DNA from: Nonomuraea jabiensis
GTDB taxonomy: Bacteria > Actinomycetota > Actinomycetes > Streptosporangiales > Streptosporangiaceae
Direction of reading: 5' to 3'
NCBI RefSeq assembly: GCF_014204795.1
Contig: NZ_JACHMB010000001.1
Coordinates: 2,976,001 to 3,040,000, forward strand
DNA length: 64,000 nt
The notes under the pieces: model-generated
Database searches by the model: none
Told to the model about the DNA's origin: nothing
What the model saw: the letters and a program-made list of their open reading frames with translations, nothing else
Translations under genes and position numbers: made by a program
Part shown: in pieces, positions 40,890 to 50,017 of the stretch
How positions within the stretch are numbered: position 1 is the first letter of the stretch
Layout of the letters: each line of letters opens with the position of its first letter

Positions 40890-43648
40890 CGGTCCTCGGG
40901 TCTGGACATCGGCGACCATCCCGAGGGTCTCGGTTCGGGCGCCCGGCCGCCGCCGGGCCCGCCGACGTCGCCGGTCTGCGGGAAGCCCTGGTCACCGCCG
41001 TCGCCGTTGTTGCCGTTGCCGTTGTTGCCGTTGTTGCCCGGGTCGTCGATGGTGACGTCGTCGTCGGGGTTGGCGTTGTCGTCACACGGGCTGACGAGGC
41101 AGTCCTGGTTGCCCTGGTCGTCGAAGGGGTTGTCCCCGCTGTCGAACGGGTTGTCGGGCGTCTTCGTCGGCTTGGGCTCAGGGCTCGGCACGATGTTCTC
41201 GGCCAACCCCACATCGGCCTTCTGCGGGAACTGCTCGATCGGCAGACCCTCGTGAGCCGCCAGCATGAACCTCTGCCACGTGAGCGTGGGCGCGTCGGCA
41301 CCCTCGAAGCCCAGGCCCACCTCGTACGGACTGCTGTAGGGATTCTGGATGTTGTACCTGGTGCTTTTCTTGTTGCGGGGCGTCACCGGGCAGGTGCGGT
41401 TCGCATTGGGCTTGACGACCGTGCCCGTCTTCGTCTTGCACACCTCGCGGTAGAAGCCGACCGCGGTGGAGATCTGCGGCGTGTAGCCGACGAACCAGGC
41501 GCCGTTCTCGTCGTTGTTCGTGCCGGTCTTGCCGGCGGCCGGCCGGTTGCCCAGGCCCTTGCCCCGCGCGGTGCCGCTCCGCAGCACCTCCTGCATGGCG
41601 ACCGTGGCGTCGGCGGCGACACCGGGGTCGATGACCCGCTTGGAGGCGAGCTGCTCGCCGTAGACGACCTGCTTGCCCAGCCTGACTTCCTGCACCACGT
41701 GGTACTTGGTGTACTTGCCCGCGTTGGCGAAGATGGAGTAGCCGGCGGCCTGCTCGACCGGCGTCACCAGGGCGCTGCCGATGGCGAACTGGTAGTGGTG
41801 GTCTCTGACGTCGTCTTCCATGCGCTTCTGATTGAACCCGGCCGCCTCGACGAGGTTCTTCACGTCGTCGATCTTGCCGGGCAGCGCGTATGCCATCGAC
41901 ACGTACGCCGTGTTGACCGAATCGGCAGTGGCCTTGATCACATCGACGGCCGGGCCGACGTTGTGGCTGTTCTTGAATCCGCCCCGCGCCTGGCCCGGCA
42001 GCTCCTTCGGCACCGTCTCGTTGCCCGGCACGTAGCTCTTCAGCGAGTAGCCGGCCTGCAGCCAGGCCGCCAGCACGTACGGCTTGAACGCCGACGCGGC
42101 CTGCTTCTTGGCGTCGAAGGGCTCGTTGAACGGGTCCGTGACGTAGTTGCTTCCGCCGTAGAACGCCAGAACGCGGCCGTTCTTCGGGTCCACCGCGGCC
42201 AGGCCCGCGTGGTACTCCTTGGTCATGCTGTCCGTCGTGCTCTTCACGGCGGTCTCCGCGGCCTTCATGAGCTTCTTGTCGAAGGTGGAGATGATGTGGT
42301 AACCGCCGCTCCTGACCGCGTCGGGGCTGAGGCGGCGGCGTTCCTCCAGCTCCTGGAGGACCTGCGTCACCATGTAGCCCCTGAGGCCGCCGAGCTCGTT
42401 GCTGTCGCTGTCCTTGCGGAGCGCGGGGAACTTGGCGGTCTGCGGCAGCTTGCCGTATCTGTCCGGCCACTGCTCGGCCATGTACTGGATGGTGGTCTTC
42501 CAGCGGGCCTTGAGCTCGGGAGCATCGGGCGCCCAGTTGGGCTGCTGGATGCGCGCGGCAAGGTAGGCGCCCTGCTCGGGCGTCAGCTTGGCGGCGGTGG
42601 CGTCCTTGTCGAAGTACGCCTGCGCGGCGGCCTGGACGCCGTAGGCCTTACCGAAGTTGACGGTGTTCAGGTAGGTCTTCAGGATGTCGTCCTTGGACAA
42701 GGTCTCGTCGAGCTTGACCGCGACGAAGATCTCCATGATCTTGCGCTTGATGGACACTTCCTGGCTGAGGCCGTCGTAGTAGTTACGGGCCATCTGCTGG
42801 GTGATCGTCGACGCACCCTGGAGCTGCTGCCCGGTCGCGGTCATGTACAGCGAGCGGAACATGCCGGAGATGGAGATGCCGGAGTCCTCGTAGAACGTCT
42901 TGTTCTCGATGGCCACCGCGGCGTCCCTGACGCTCTGGGACATCTTGGAAATGTCATCGATGATCTCGCGCTTCGTGCCGAGCTTGGCGATCTCGGTCTT
43001 GCCGTCCCGGTAGTAGATGGTGCTCTGCTGCGCGAGCGCGTCGGACTTGGCCTGGTCGGCGGTCGGCACCGGCGTGTTGGCGTACGCGACCATGATCATG
43101 CCGAAGAGGCCGGCCGCGAGCACCACGAACCCGGCCACGACGATCTTCCAGCTGGGCACGAACCTGCGCCAGCCGCCCCTGCCGCCGCCGCCCTTCTTGG
43201 TCGGCGGACCGGGAGGCTCGGGCGGCCCGCCGTCGCTCCTCCTGCGCGAGCGCCGCGGCGTGTCGCTGACGATCGTCTCCTGGTTGCTCATCGAGCGCGC
43301 CTCCTGCCGGGCGCGCGTGCGCGGCCCCGGCTGGTCACCGCGCGTAGCCGGCACGTCGCCCCGCCCAGGAGGGCCGTCGCCGCGCGTGGGCGGTCCGTCG
43401 CCGCGCGTGGGCGGTCCGTCGCCCCGCCTGGGAGGGCCGTCACCGCGCCTGGGAGGCTCGTCGTACGGCTGCGCGGCCATGGCCCCGGTCTGCTCGTAAG
43501 CGGCTTCCGGACGACGCTGCGGCTGCGGCGGGCCACTCCAGCTCGACTCACCGGTTTGCGGAGGAGAACCCTGGGGCACAGAACGGGATGAGCTGGATCG
43601 ACGGCGCCTTCCCGGGCGGGCCGTCCCCTCATTCATGCTGTTACTCAC
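40886..43648 (-). CDS. ponA: Bifunctional class A penicillin-binding protein (PonA type)
   Basis: Peptidoglycan synthase of 920 residues from GTG 43648 (GAGGAC site; ATG 43636 also possible). Disordered basic N-terminus with a seven-residue RGDGPP-type repeat (about 63-105), TM helix (about 166-190), glycosyltransferase domain with catalytic Glu248 (ENKTFYEDSG) and GASTITQQMARN, then transpeptidase with SAFK (Ser519), SVN (Ser577) and KTG (Lys707). The first motif is SAFK rather than the usual STFK. A long Asp/Asn/Gly/Pro-rich C-terminal tail follows. Gene order with DUF5318 upstream and GT87 downstream is conserved. Confidence 0.95.
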   Translation of the reverse strand: MSNSMNEGTARPGRRRRSSSSRSVPQGSPPQTGESSWSGPPQPQRRPEAAYEQTGAMAAQPYDEPPRRGDGPPRRGDGPPTRGDGPPTRGDGPPGRGDVPATRGDQPGPRTRARQEARSMSNQETIVSDTPRRSRRRSDGGPPEPPGPPTKKGGGGRGGWRRFVPSWKIVVAGFVVLAAGLFGMIMVAYANTPVPTADQAKSDALAQQSTIYYRDGKTEIAKLGTKREIIDDISKMSQSVRDAAVAIENKTFYEDSGISISGMFRSLYMTATGQQLQGASTITQQMARNYYDGLSQEVSIKRKIMEIFVAVKLDETLSKDDILKTYLNTVNFGKAYGVQAAAQAYFDKDATAAKLTPEQGAYLAARIQQPNWAPDAPELKARWKTTIQYMAEQWPDRYGKLPQTAKFPALRKDSDSNELGGLRGYMVTQVLQELEERRRLSPDAVRSGGYHIISTFDKKLMKAAETAVKSTTDSMTKEYHAGLAAVDPKNGRVLAFYGGSNYVTDPFNEPFDAKKQAASAFKPYVLAAWLQAGYSLKSYVPGNETVPKELPGQARGGFKNSHNVGPAVDVIKATADSVNTAYVSMAYALPGKIDDVKNLVEAAGFNQKRMEDDVRDHHYQFAIGSALVTPVEQAAGYSIFANAGKYTKYHVVQEVRLGKQVVYGEQLASKRVIDPGVAADATVAMQEVLRSGTARGKGLGNRPAAGKTGTNNDENGAWFVGYTPQISTAVGFYREVCKTKTGTVVKPNANRTCPVTPRNKKSTRYNIQNPYSSPYEVGLGFEGADAPTLTWQRFMLAAHEGLPIEQFPQKADVGLAENIVPSPEPKPTKTPDNPFDSGDNPFDDQGNQDCLVSPCDDNANPDDDVTIDDPGNNGNNGNGNNGDGGDQGFPQTGDVGGPGGGRAPEPRPSGWSPMSRPEDR

Positions 43649-43716
43649 ACGTCCTCGCATCGTCGTCGGAAACATAAACGGCGGTTGGGCGTGAGGTTTC
43701 TCGCCGCCCTCGGTCT

Positions 43717-44103
43717 TCACACTTGGCTGACGAGGTCAGGCGGTCCGTTTCCGAGGACGTATGAAACCGTCAGGTGGTTCCAGGAACAACCTTGGCAGAC
43801 CTCGACAACGTACACGCGGAACTCATCGTAATCATGCGCCATTGCGACGAGTTCCGATGTGACCTTTGCCTGGCCGGCATGCCTACCGAGCGAATCGCCG
43901 TAGACGTAGGTCACATTGGTGACGTTCTCCCTTTCGCATACCGGGCAGAGGCGTTCGGTCGGCTCGCCGAAGTGGCGGGCCGCGCGAAGGAGGTAGGGCT
44001 GTGCGTCACACACGTCGCCCCGCGAGGTGCGCCCCATGCGCAGGGAGCGGACCACCGCCCGTTTCGCAAGGCCGTAATCCACCACCCTTCGCTGTGACCA
44101 CAT
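43717..44103 (-). CDS. DUF5318 family protein
   Basis: Protein of 128 residues starting MWSQRRVVDYGLAKRAVV at ATG 44103. Two Cys pairs (CPVC around residue 70 and CQGC around 103) suggest a zinc ribbon. The family is actinobacterial and sits next to ponA (Rv0049 in Mycobacterium). No function is known. The start has no clear ribosome-binding site and may be leaderless. It is divergent from padR. Confidence 0.85.
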   Translation of the reverse strand: MWSQRRVVDYGLAKRAVVRSLRMGRTSRGDVCDAQPYLLRAARHFGEPTERLCPVCERENVTNVTYVYGDSLGRHAGQAKVTSELVAMAHDYDEFRVYVVEVCQGCSWNHLTVSYVLGNGPPDLVSQV

Positions 44104-44193
44104 GGGCGCCAGACTACGGCGTTTTGCGGCTTCATCCCAACGACTTGGCAGATTCACAGATTGCCGCCATATAGCGACCCGACGTATCCTGAG

Positions 44194-44214
44194 GATGTAT
44201 CGGCTCGATACATC
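44194..44214. promoter_or_regulatory. PadR operator upstream of padR-ino1
   Basis: Perfect 9-bp inverted repeat gatgtatcg-gct-cgatacatc, containing the ATGTAT...ATACAT pattern typical of PadR boxes, 24 bp before the padR start. Occupation would block the padR-ino1 transcript, giving autoregulation and control of inositol synthesis. Confidence 0.75.
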
Positions 44215-44237
44215 GACGCGAGAGGGGGCGGGTTCCG

Positions 44238-44828
44238 ATGGGCGGCGGACAGGGCAGGGTCTTGGAACTGGCCGTGCTCGGGTCGCTGCACGAGACGCCC
44301 CTACACGGCTATGAGCTGCGCAAACGGCTCAACGCCCTGCTGGGGATGTTCCGTGCATTCTCCTACGGGTCGCTGTACCCCTGTCTGCGATCTCTCCTGG
44401 CTCAGGGCCTCATCGCGGAGGAGCAACCCGCTCCCACCACGATCGTCGGCGGCAGATCGAAGATCGTTTACAAGCTGACGGCCGAGGGCAAGGAACGGCT
44501 GCAGGACATGCTGACGCAGGCCGGCCCCTCCGCCTGGGAGGACGAGAGCTTCGGCGTGCACTTCGCGTTCTTCCGCCACACGGAGGCGGAAGTGCGGCTG
44601 CGCATTCTCGAAGGCCGCCGTAGCCGGCTGGAGGAGCGACTCGACGCGGTGCGCACGGCTCTGGCGCGCACCAGGGAGCGCCTCGACAGTTACACGCTCG
44701 AGCTGCAGCGGCATGGGCTCGAGTCGGTCGAGCGCGAGGTGCGCTGGCTCAACGAGCTGATCGCGACAGAGCGTCGGGCCTCGTCGGAAGAGGGGCCCGC
44801 AAGAGATACCACGTCAACTGATGAGTAA
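44238..44828 (+). CDS. PadR family transcriptional regulator
   Basis: Regulator of 196 residues. N-terminal PadR winged helix: [23 protein letters not shown], then [17 protein letters not shown] long helical C-terminal half with a coiled-coil (about 115-175) mediates dimerisation. Its stop lies 13 bp before ino1, and the same pair occurs in Mycobacterium (Rv0047c-ino1) and Streptomyces. A perfect palindrome lies in its promoter. Inferred role: represses inositol-phosphate synthase expression. The ligand is unknown. Confidence 0.92.
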   Translation: MGGGQGRVLELAVLGSLHETPLHGYELRKRLNALLGMFRAFSYGSLYPCLRSLLAQGLIAEEQPAPTTIVGGRSKIVYKLTAEGKERLQDMLTQAGPSAWEDESFGVHFAFFRHTEAEVRLRILEGRRSRLEERLDAVRTALARTRERLDSYTLELQRHGLESVEREVRWLNELIATERRASSEEGPARDTTSTDE

Positions 44829-44841
44829 GGGAGCGAGTGCG

Positions 44842-45921
44842 ATGGGTTCGGTTCGCGTGGCCATTGTCGGTGTCGGCAACTGCGCGTCGTCGCTGGTCCA
44901 GGGCGTCCACTACTACAAGGACGCCGACCCGGACATCCGGGTGCCGGGCCTCATGCACGTGAAGTTCGGCGAATATCACGTCGGTGACATCGAGTTCGTC
45001 GCCGCGTTCGACGTCGACGCCAAGAAGGTCGGGCGCGACCTGTCGGAGGCGATCGTCGCCAGCGAGAACAACACGATCAAGATCTGCGACGTGCCGCCCA
45101 CCGGGGTGACCGTCCAGCGTGGCCATACCTTCGACGGGCTGGGTGAGTTCTACCGGGAGATCATCGAGGAGTCCGACGAGACTCCCGTCGATGTCGTCCA
45201 GGTGCTGCGTGACAACCAGGTCGACGTCCTGGTCTCCTACCTGCCGGTGGGCTCGGAGGACGCGGACCGCTTCTACGCCCAGTGCGCCATCGACGCCGGC
45301 GTGGCGTTCGTGAACGCGCTGCCGGTCTTCATCGCCTCCGACCCGGAGTGGGCCGAGAAGTTCGCCAAGGCCGGGGTGCCGATCGTCGGCGACGACATCA
45401 AGTCGCAGGTCGGCGCCACCATCACGCACCGCGTGCTGGCCAAGCTGTTCGAGGACCGCGGGGTGGAGCTGCTGCGCACGTACCAGCTCAACTTCGGCGG
45501 CAACATGGACTTCATGAACATGCTGGAGCGCAAGCGGCTCCAGTCCAAGAAGATCTCGAAGACGCAGTCGGTCACCTCGCAGATCCCGCACGAGATGGGC
45601 AAGGCCGACGTGCACATCGGGCCGTCGGACCACGTGCCGTGGCTGGACGACCGGAAGTGGGCGTACGTGCGGCTCGAGGGCCGCTCGTTCGGCGACACGC
45701 CGCTCAACCTCGAGTACAAGCTGGAGGTCTGGGACTCGCCGAACTCGGCGGGGATCATCATCGACGCGGTGCGGGCCGCCAAGATCGCCCTCGACCGCGG
45801 GATCGGGGGGCCGATCCTGTCGGCGTCCTCGTACTTCATGAAGTCGCCGCCGGAGCAGTTCTCGGACGACGAGGCCCGGGACTACGTCGAGAAGTTCATC
45901 CGGGGCGAGGTCGAGCGCTGA
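44842..45921 (+). CDS. ino1: Inositol-3-phosphate synthase
   Basis: Enzyme of 359 residues converting glucose-6-phosphate to 1L-myo-inositol-1-phosphate, using NAD. NAD-binding start [17 protein letters not shown]; catalytic region [26 protein letters not shown] with conserved Lys residues. Start ATG 44842 has AAGGGAG eight bases upstream; an ATG at 44821 overlaps the padR stop. Its product feeds mycothiol and phosphatidylinositol synthesis, both needed in actinobacteria. Cotranscribed with padR. Confidence 0.96.
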   Translation: MGSVRVAIVGVGNCASSLVQGVHYYKDADPDIRVPGLMHVKFGEYHVGDIEFVAAFDVDAKKVGRDLSEAIVASENNTIKICDVPPTGVTVQRGHTFDGLGEFYREIIEESDETPVDVVQVLRDNQVDVLVSYLPVGSEDADRFYAQCAIDAGVAFVNALPVFIASDPEWAEKFAKAGVPIVGDDIKSQVGATITHRVLAKLFEDRGVELLRTYQLNFGGNMDFMNMLERKRLQSKKISKTQSVTSQIPHEMGKADVHIGPSDHVPWLDDRKWAYVRLEGRSFGDTPLNLEYKLEVWDSPNSAGIIIDAVRAAKIALDRGIGGPILSASSYFMKSPPEQFSDDEARDYVEKFIRGEVER

Positions 45922-45930
45922 CCCCCCGTC

Positions 45931-45962
45931 GGCGCCGCGCCCGTGGACACGGGTGCGGCGCC
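45931..45962. terminator. Strong bidirectional hairpin between ino1 and idi
   Basis: Perfect 14-bp stem (ggcgccgcgcccgt with acgggtgcggcgcc) and a 4-base loop, exactly centred between the two convergent stops. It lacks a T run but is the most stable hairpin noted in the window. Confidence 0.75.
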
Positions 45963-45969
45963 GCGCCGG

Positions 45970-46554
45970 CTACGGCCGGGCCGCCGGGGGCAGCTCGGCG
46001 GGCGAGGCGGGATGCCAGGTCAGCGGGTCGGCGCCGAGGTCGGCCAGCAGCGGCACCTGCTCCTGGCACCAGGGCGAGACGGCCAGCAGCCCGTTGCGCA
46101 CGCCCTCGGCGAACTCCTTCCACGGCATCCACATCGTCTCCCCCACCTCGGCGGGGTTGGGGACGGCGGGCGAGGTCACGGTGACGCGGTAGACCGGGCA
46201 GAGCTCGTGCTCGACGATCCCGTTGGCCATGACGGCGCGGTAGGAGAAGGCCGGCAGCATGAGGTCGACGCGGTCCATCGCGAGCCCCAGCTCGTAGGAG
46301 AGCCGGCGCTCGACGGCCCGCTCCAGCGGCTCGCCCGGCAGCGGGTGGCCGCAGCAGCTGTTGGTCCAGATCCCCGGCCATGTGAGCTTGCTGTCCGCTC
46401 TCCTGGTCAGCAGCACCCGGCCCTCGTGATCGAAGACATAGCTGGAGAACGCCAGGTGAAGAGGGGTCTCGCGACCGTGCACCGCCAGCTTGGGCGCTGT
46501 GCCGAGTGCGTGGCCGTCGCGGTCGACCAGCACAACGTGTTCCTCAGTCGTCAC
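45970..46554 (-). CDS. idi: Isopentenyl-diphosphate delta-isomerase, type I
   Basis: Nudix-fold enzyme of 194 residues interconverting IPP and DMAPP. Active-site Cys lies in TNSCCGHP and the catalytic Glu in VEHELCPVYRV; LTRRADSKLTWPGIWTNSCCGHP is the family signature. Start GTG 46554 (VTTEEHVVLVD) is the usual N-terminus; the frame extends to 46611. Needed for isoprenoid chain synthesis such as menaquinone and undecaprenol. It is divergent from an MFS gene. Confidence 0.93.
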   Translation of the reverse strand: MTTEEHVVLVDRDGHALGTAPKLAVHGRETPLHLAFSSYVFDHEGRVLLTRRADSKLTWPGIWTNSCCGHPLPGEPLERAVERRLSYELGLAMDRVDLMLPAFSYRAVMANGIVEHELCPVYRVTVTSPAVPNPAEVGETMWMPWKEFAEGVRNGLLAVSPWCQEQVPLLADLGADPLTWHPASPAELPPAARP

Positions 46555-46660
46555 GCTATGAAGCGTACGAGACGCGGTGACCGTTCGGAACCCACGGCCC
46601 ACCTGCCGCATCGTGACTCTCGCGCATCCTAGGCGATGAGGGGAGGGCTAGGCTGGCCGC

Positions 46661-47965
46661 GTGTCATTTGTGGCCGACCTACGCGTGGTCCTGCGGGGCA
46701 ATGATTTCCGGCGGTTGTTCGCCACCCGCCTGATCTCCCAGTTCTCCGACGGGATCTTCCAGTTCGGGGTGGCCGGGTTCGCCTTCTTCAGCCCGGAGAG
46801 CCAGACGACGGCGCTCGCGGTGGCCGCCGGGCTGGCCGTGCTGCTGCTGCCGTACAGCGTGCTCGGGCCCTTCGTGGGCGTGTTCATCGACCGCTGGTCA
46901 CGGCGGCAGATCCTGGTGGTCGCTCCGATCGTGCGCGGCGCGCTGCTGCTGGTGGCGGCGGCGCTGGTGGCCGCCGACGTGCCGGACCCGGTCTTCTACG
47001 GGGCGGCGCTGGCCGTGCTGGGCGTCAACAGGTTCTTCCTGGCCGCGCTCGGCGCCTCGCTGCCGCACGTGGTGCCGCCCGACCGGCTGATGGCCGCCAA
47101 CGCGGTCGTGCCCACGTCGGGCACCGTGGTCACGTTCGTGGGCGTGGGGCTCGGTTACCTGCTGCGCAAGGTGTTCGGCGCCGAGGACCACGGCGTGGCG
47201 CTGCTCCTGGTCGTCTCGGGCGTGGTGTTCGGCCTGAGCGCGCTGGTCGCGCGGACGATGGACCGCGGCCTGCTCGGCCCCGAGTCCGACCCGAGCCGGC
47301 CGCAGGCGCGCGAGGCCCTGCGCAACGTGGTCGGCGGCCTCACCGACGGCGCCAGGCACCTGGTCAAGCACCGCGTCGCGGCCTCCACCATGGGCGCGAT
47401 GGCCGCCCACCGGTTCTTCTACGGCATAGCCACCGCGCTCGGCATCATCCTCTACCGCTACTACTTCTACAACGGCGACGCCGACGCCGCGCTCGGCGGG
47501 GTGAGCCTGGTCGTGGCGACCTCCGGCGTCGGCTACGCCATCGCCGTGGTCATCACCCCGTACGCCACCGAGCGGTTCACGATCGAGCGCTGGGTGCCGA
47601 TCGCGTTGAGCACGGCCGGGGTGCTGACGGCGGCGCTGGTGCTGCCGTTCCAGGAGTGGGGGCTGCCGGTGGCGGGGTTCGTGCTGGGCGTGGCCGGGCA
47701 GAGCGTCAAGATCTGCGCCGACACCACGGTCCAGCGCGACGTCGAGGACATCTACCTGGGCCGGGCGTTCTCGATCTACGACATGCTCTTCAACGGCATG
47801 TACGTCCTCGCCGCGGCCCTGTCGGCGGCCATCCTGCCCGCCGACGGCAAGTCCTACACGGCCGTCGTGATCGCCGCCGTCGGCTATCCCCTGGCCGCGC
47901 TCGCGTACCGGATGATCACGCGCCCGCGCCGCTCGACCTCGCCCACTCCAACAGCGCCTCGGTAG
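46661..47965 (+). CDS. MFS transporter
   Basis: Membrane protein of 434 residues from GTG 46661 with 11-12 TM helices. The start FRRLFATRLISQFSDGIFQFG and FIDRWSRRQILV (motif A) place it with the MFS_3/enterobactin exporter-like group (DHA3). Substrate unknown. In related actinobacteria an MFS gene of this type lies next to cca. Its 3' end overlaps the converging cca gene by 50 bp. Confidence 0.9.
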   Translation: MSFVADLRVVLRGNDFRRLFATRLISQFSDGIFQFGVAGFAFFSPESQTTALAVAAGLAVLLLPYSVLGPFVGVFIDRWSRRQILVVAPIVRGALLLVAAALVAADVPDPVFYGAALAVLGVNRFFLAALGASLPHVVPPDRLMAANAVVPTSGTVVTFVGVGLGYLLRKVFGAEDHGVALLLVVSGVVFGLSALVARTMDRGLLGPESDPSRPQAREALRNVVGGLTDGARHLVKHRVAASTMGAMAAHRFFYGIATALGIILYRYYFYNGDADAALGGVSLVVATSGVGYAIAVVITPYATERFTIERWVPIALSTAGVLTAALVLPFQEWGLPVAGFVLGVAGQSVKICADTTVQRDVEDIYLGRAFSIYDMLFNGMYVLAAALSAAILPADGKSYTAVVIAAVGYPLAALAYRMITRPRRSTSPTPTAPR

Positions 47966-49379
47966 CCGCCTCCTTGCCGATCAGGCCCTTGTCGAGCCTG
48001 ATCTCGAGCAGGAACTTGTACGCCCGCCCCACCACCGGCCCCGGCCCGACGCCCAGGACCCGCTGGATCTCGTTGCCGTCGAGCTCGGGCCGGATCTTGG
48101 CCAGCTCCTCCTCGTCGGCGAGCCTGGCGATGCGCTCCTCGAGCTGGTCGTAGGTCCGCGACAGCGTCACCGCCTTGCGCTTGTTGCGCGTGGTGCAGTC
48201 GGCCCTGGTCAGCTTGTGGAGCCGGTCCAGCAGGTGGCCGGCGTCGCGCACGTAGCGGCGTACGGCGCTGTCGGTCCACTCCCCCGTGCCGTAGCCGTGG
48301 AAGCGCAGGTGCAGCTCCACCAGCCGGGCCACGTCCGAGACCACGTCCTTGGGGAACTTCAGCTCCGTCATGCGCTTCTTGGTCATCTGCGCGCCGACCA
48401 CCTCGTGGTGGTGGAACGACACCCGCCCGCCCGGCTCGTGGCGGCGCGTCTTCGGCTTGCCGACGTCGTGCAGGAGCGCCGCCCAGCGCAGGATCCGGTC
48501 GGGCTTGCCGTCCTCCTCCTGCGCGATGGCCTGGTCGAGCACGGTCAGCGTGTGCTCGTAGACGTCCTTGTGCCGATGGTGCTCGTCGATCTCCAGCCGC
48601 AGCTTGGGCAGCTCGGGCAGCACGTGCGCGGCCAGCCCGGTCTCGACCAGCAGCCGCAGGCCCTCGCGCGGGTTGGCGCCGCAGACGAGCTTGTCAAGCT
48701 CCTCGCGGATGCGCTCGGCCGAGACGATCTCGATGCGCCCGGCCATCGCGGTCATCGCCGCCACGGCCCCCTCGTCCACCGTGAACCCGAGCTGCGAGGC
48801 GAACCTGGCGGCCCGCAGCATGCGCAGCGGGTCGTCGCCGAAGGACCGCTCGGGGGTGCCCGGCGTGCGCAGCACCCTGGCCTTCAGGTCGTCGAGCCCG
48901 CCGTACGGGTCGACGAACTCGTGGCCCGGCAGCCGCACCGCCATCGCGTTGACCGCGAAGTCGCGCCGTTCGAGGTCCTCGTCGAGCGTCTCGCCGTACA
49001 TGACCTCGGGCTTGCGCGACTTGGGGTCGTAGGACTCGCTCCGGTACGTCGTGATCTCGATCAGCCAGCTGCCCTTGCGCAGGCCCACCGTGCCGAAGTC
49101 GATGCCGATGGTCCATACGGAGTCGGCCCAGTCCCTGACGAGCTCCAGCACCCGCTCGGGGCGGGCGTCGGTGGTCAGGTCGAGGTCGTTGCCGATGCGG
49201 CCGAGCAGCAGATCGCGTACGGGGCCGCCGACCAGGGCCAGCTCGTGGCCCTGCGCGGCGAACAGGCGGCCGAGCTCGTCGGCCACCGGGGCGATCTTGC
49301 GGAACAGGTCCGTCATGGCCCGCCGTTGGCTGTCAGTCAGAGTTGAGTCGGACAAGCGGGTAGGTCCTTCTGGGAGCAT
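47916..49379 (-). CDS. cca: CCA tRNA nucleotidyltransferase
   Basis: Protein of 487 residues that builds or repairs tRNA 3' CCA ends. Nucleotidyltransferase head: LVGGPVRDLLLGRIGNDLDLTTDARPE with the catalytic Asp pair, then RRDFAVNAMAVRL and RMLRAARFASQLGF. An HD domain follows (WAALLHDVGKPKTR), as in other actinobacterial (PcnA-like) enzymes. ATG 49379 is chosen; a further ATG at 49316 is possible. Start of the conserved cca-murJ-sigM-trx block. Confidence 0.94.
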   Translation of the reverse strand: MLPEGPTRLSDSTLTDSQRRAMTDLFRKIAPVADELGRLFAAQGHELALVGGPVRDLLLGRIGNDLDLTTDARPERVLELVRDWADSVWTIGIDFGTVGLRKGSWLIEITTYRSESYDPKSRKPEVMYGETLDEDLERRDFAVNAMAVRLPGHEFVDPYGGLDDLKARVLRTPGTPERSFGDDPLRMLRAARFASQLGFTVDEGAVAAMTAMAGRIEIVSAERIREELDKLVCGANPREGLRLLVETGLAAHVLPELPKLRLEIDEHHRHKDVYEHTLTVLDQAIAQEEDGKPDRILRWAALLHDVGKPKTRRHEPGGRVSFHHHEVVGAQMTKKRMTELKFPKDVVSDVARLVELHLRFHGYGTGEWTDSAVRRYVRDAGHLLDRLHKLTRADCTTRNKRKAVTLSRTYDQLEERIARLADEEELAKIRPELDGNEIQRVLGVGPGPVVGRAYKFLLEIRLDKGLIGKEAATEALLEWARSSGAGA

Positions 49380-49469
49380 TCCGGAACATATCCCCCGAGC
49401 CACACCAGGTCCGGGTTACCGTCGGTCCAAGGACCGTCGGGGGCCAGGGAACGAGGCAAGGAGGACTAT

Positions 49470-49997
49470 ATGAAGGACGCCCTCGCGATCCACCGCTGGC
49501 TCCTCGCCCACCAGGTCCATCATGAGATCGTACGCCTTCCGCGTCCCATGACTTGCGCGGCAGATCTGCCTGAGGCGGTCTCCGCGGCGCCGAGCAGGTG
49601 TCTGATGGTCACGGTGCTCGAGGTCGCCACGAGGGTCGGCCGCGAGGTCGTCATCGCGGTCACCACCCCCGTGTCGGCGCCGCCACCGGTGGGAGCCGTC
49701 GGCGGAGTCCTGGGCGTCCGCCGGGTCCGCCCCGCCCCGGCCCACGTGGTCAACGCGGCCACCGACTACGCCAGCGGGCTGGTGTGCCCGCTGCTCCTGC
49801 CCGACCCGCTGCCCAAGTTCGTCGACGACCGGCTGCCGGCCGACTTCCTGACCGACGACGGGCCGATCTTCACCGCGACCGGTGAACGGCATACCGCCCT
49901 GACCATGCGCGCACTCGACCTGATGGCACTCCTGCCAGGCAAGATGGTCGACCTCAGGGCGAAAGGAACACGTGAGGCGGTCGCGCGGCGGCACTGA
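49470..49997 (+). CDS. YbaK/EbsC-type aminoacyl-tRNA deacylase-like protein
   Basis: Protein of 175 residues with the YbaK/ProX fold: HRWLLAHQVHHEIVRLP at the start, then VLEVATRVGREVVIAVTTP and a central Gly-rich sheet. Such domains hydrolyse mischarged aminoacyl-tRNAs (for example Cys-tRNA-Pro). AAGGAGGACTAT gives an excellent ribosome-binding site. It lies where mycobacteria have the Nudix gene mutT4 (Rv3908). Activity is inferred from fold only. Confidence 0.82.
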   Translation: MKDALAIHRWLLAHQVHHEIVRLPRPMTCAADLPEAVSAAPSRCLMVTVLEVATRVGREVVIAVTTPVSAPPPVGAVGGVLGVRRVRPAPAHVVNAATDYASGLVCPLLLPDPLPKFVDDRLPADFLTDDGPIFTATGERHTALTMRALDLMALLPGKMVDLRAKGTREAVARRH

Positions 49998-50017
49998 GCC
50001 CGTACGATTGCGGGCGT

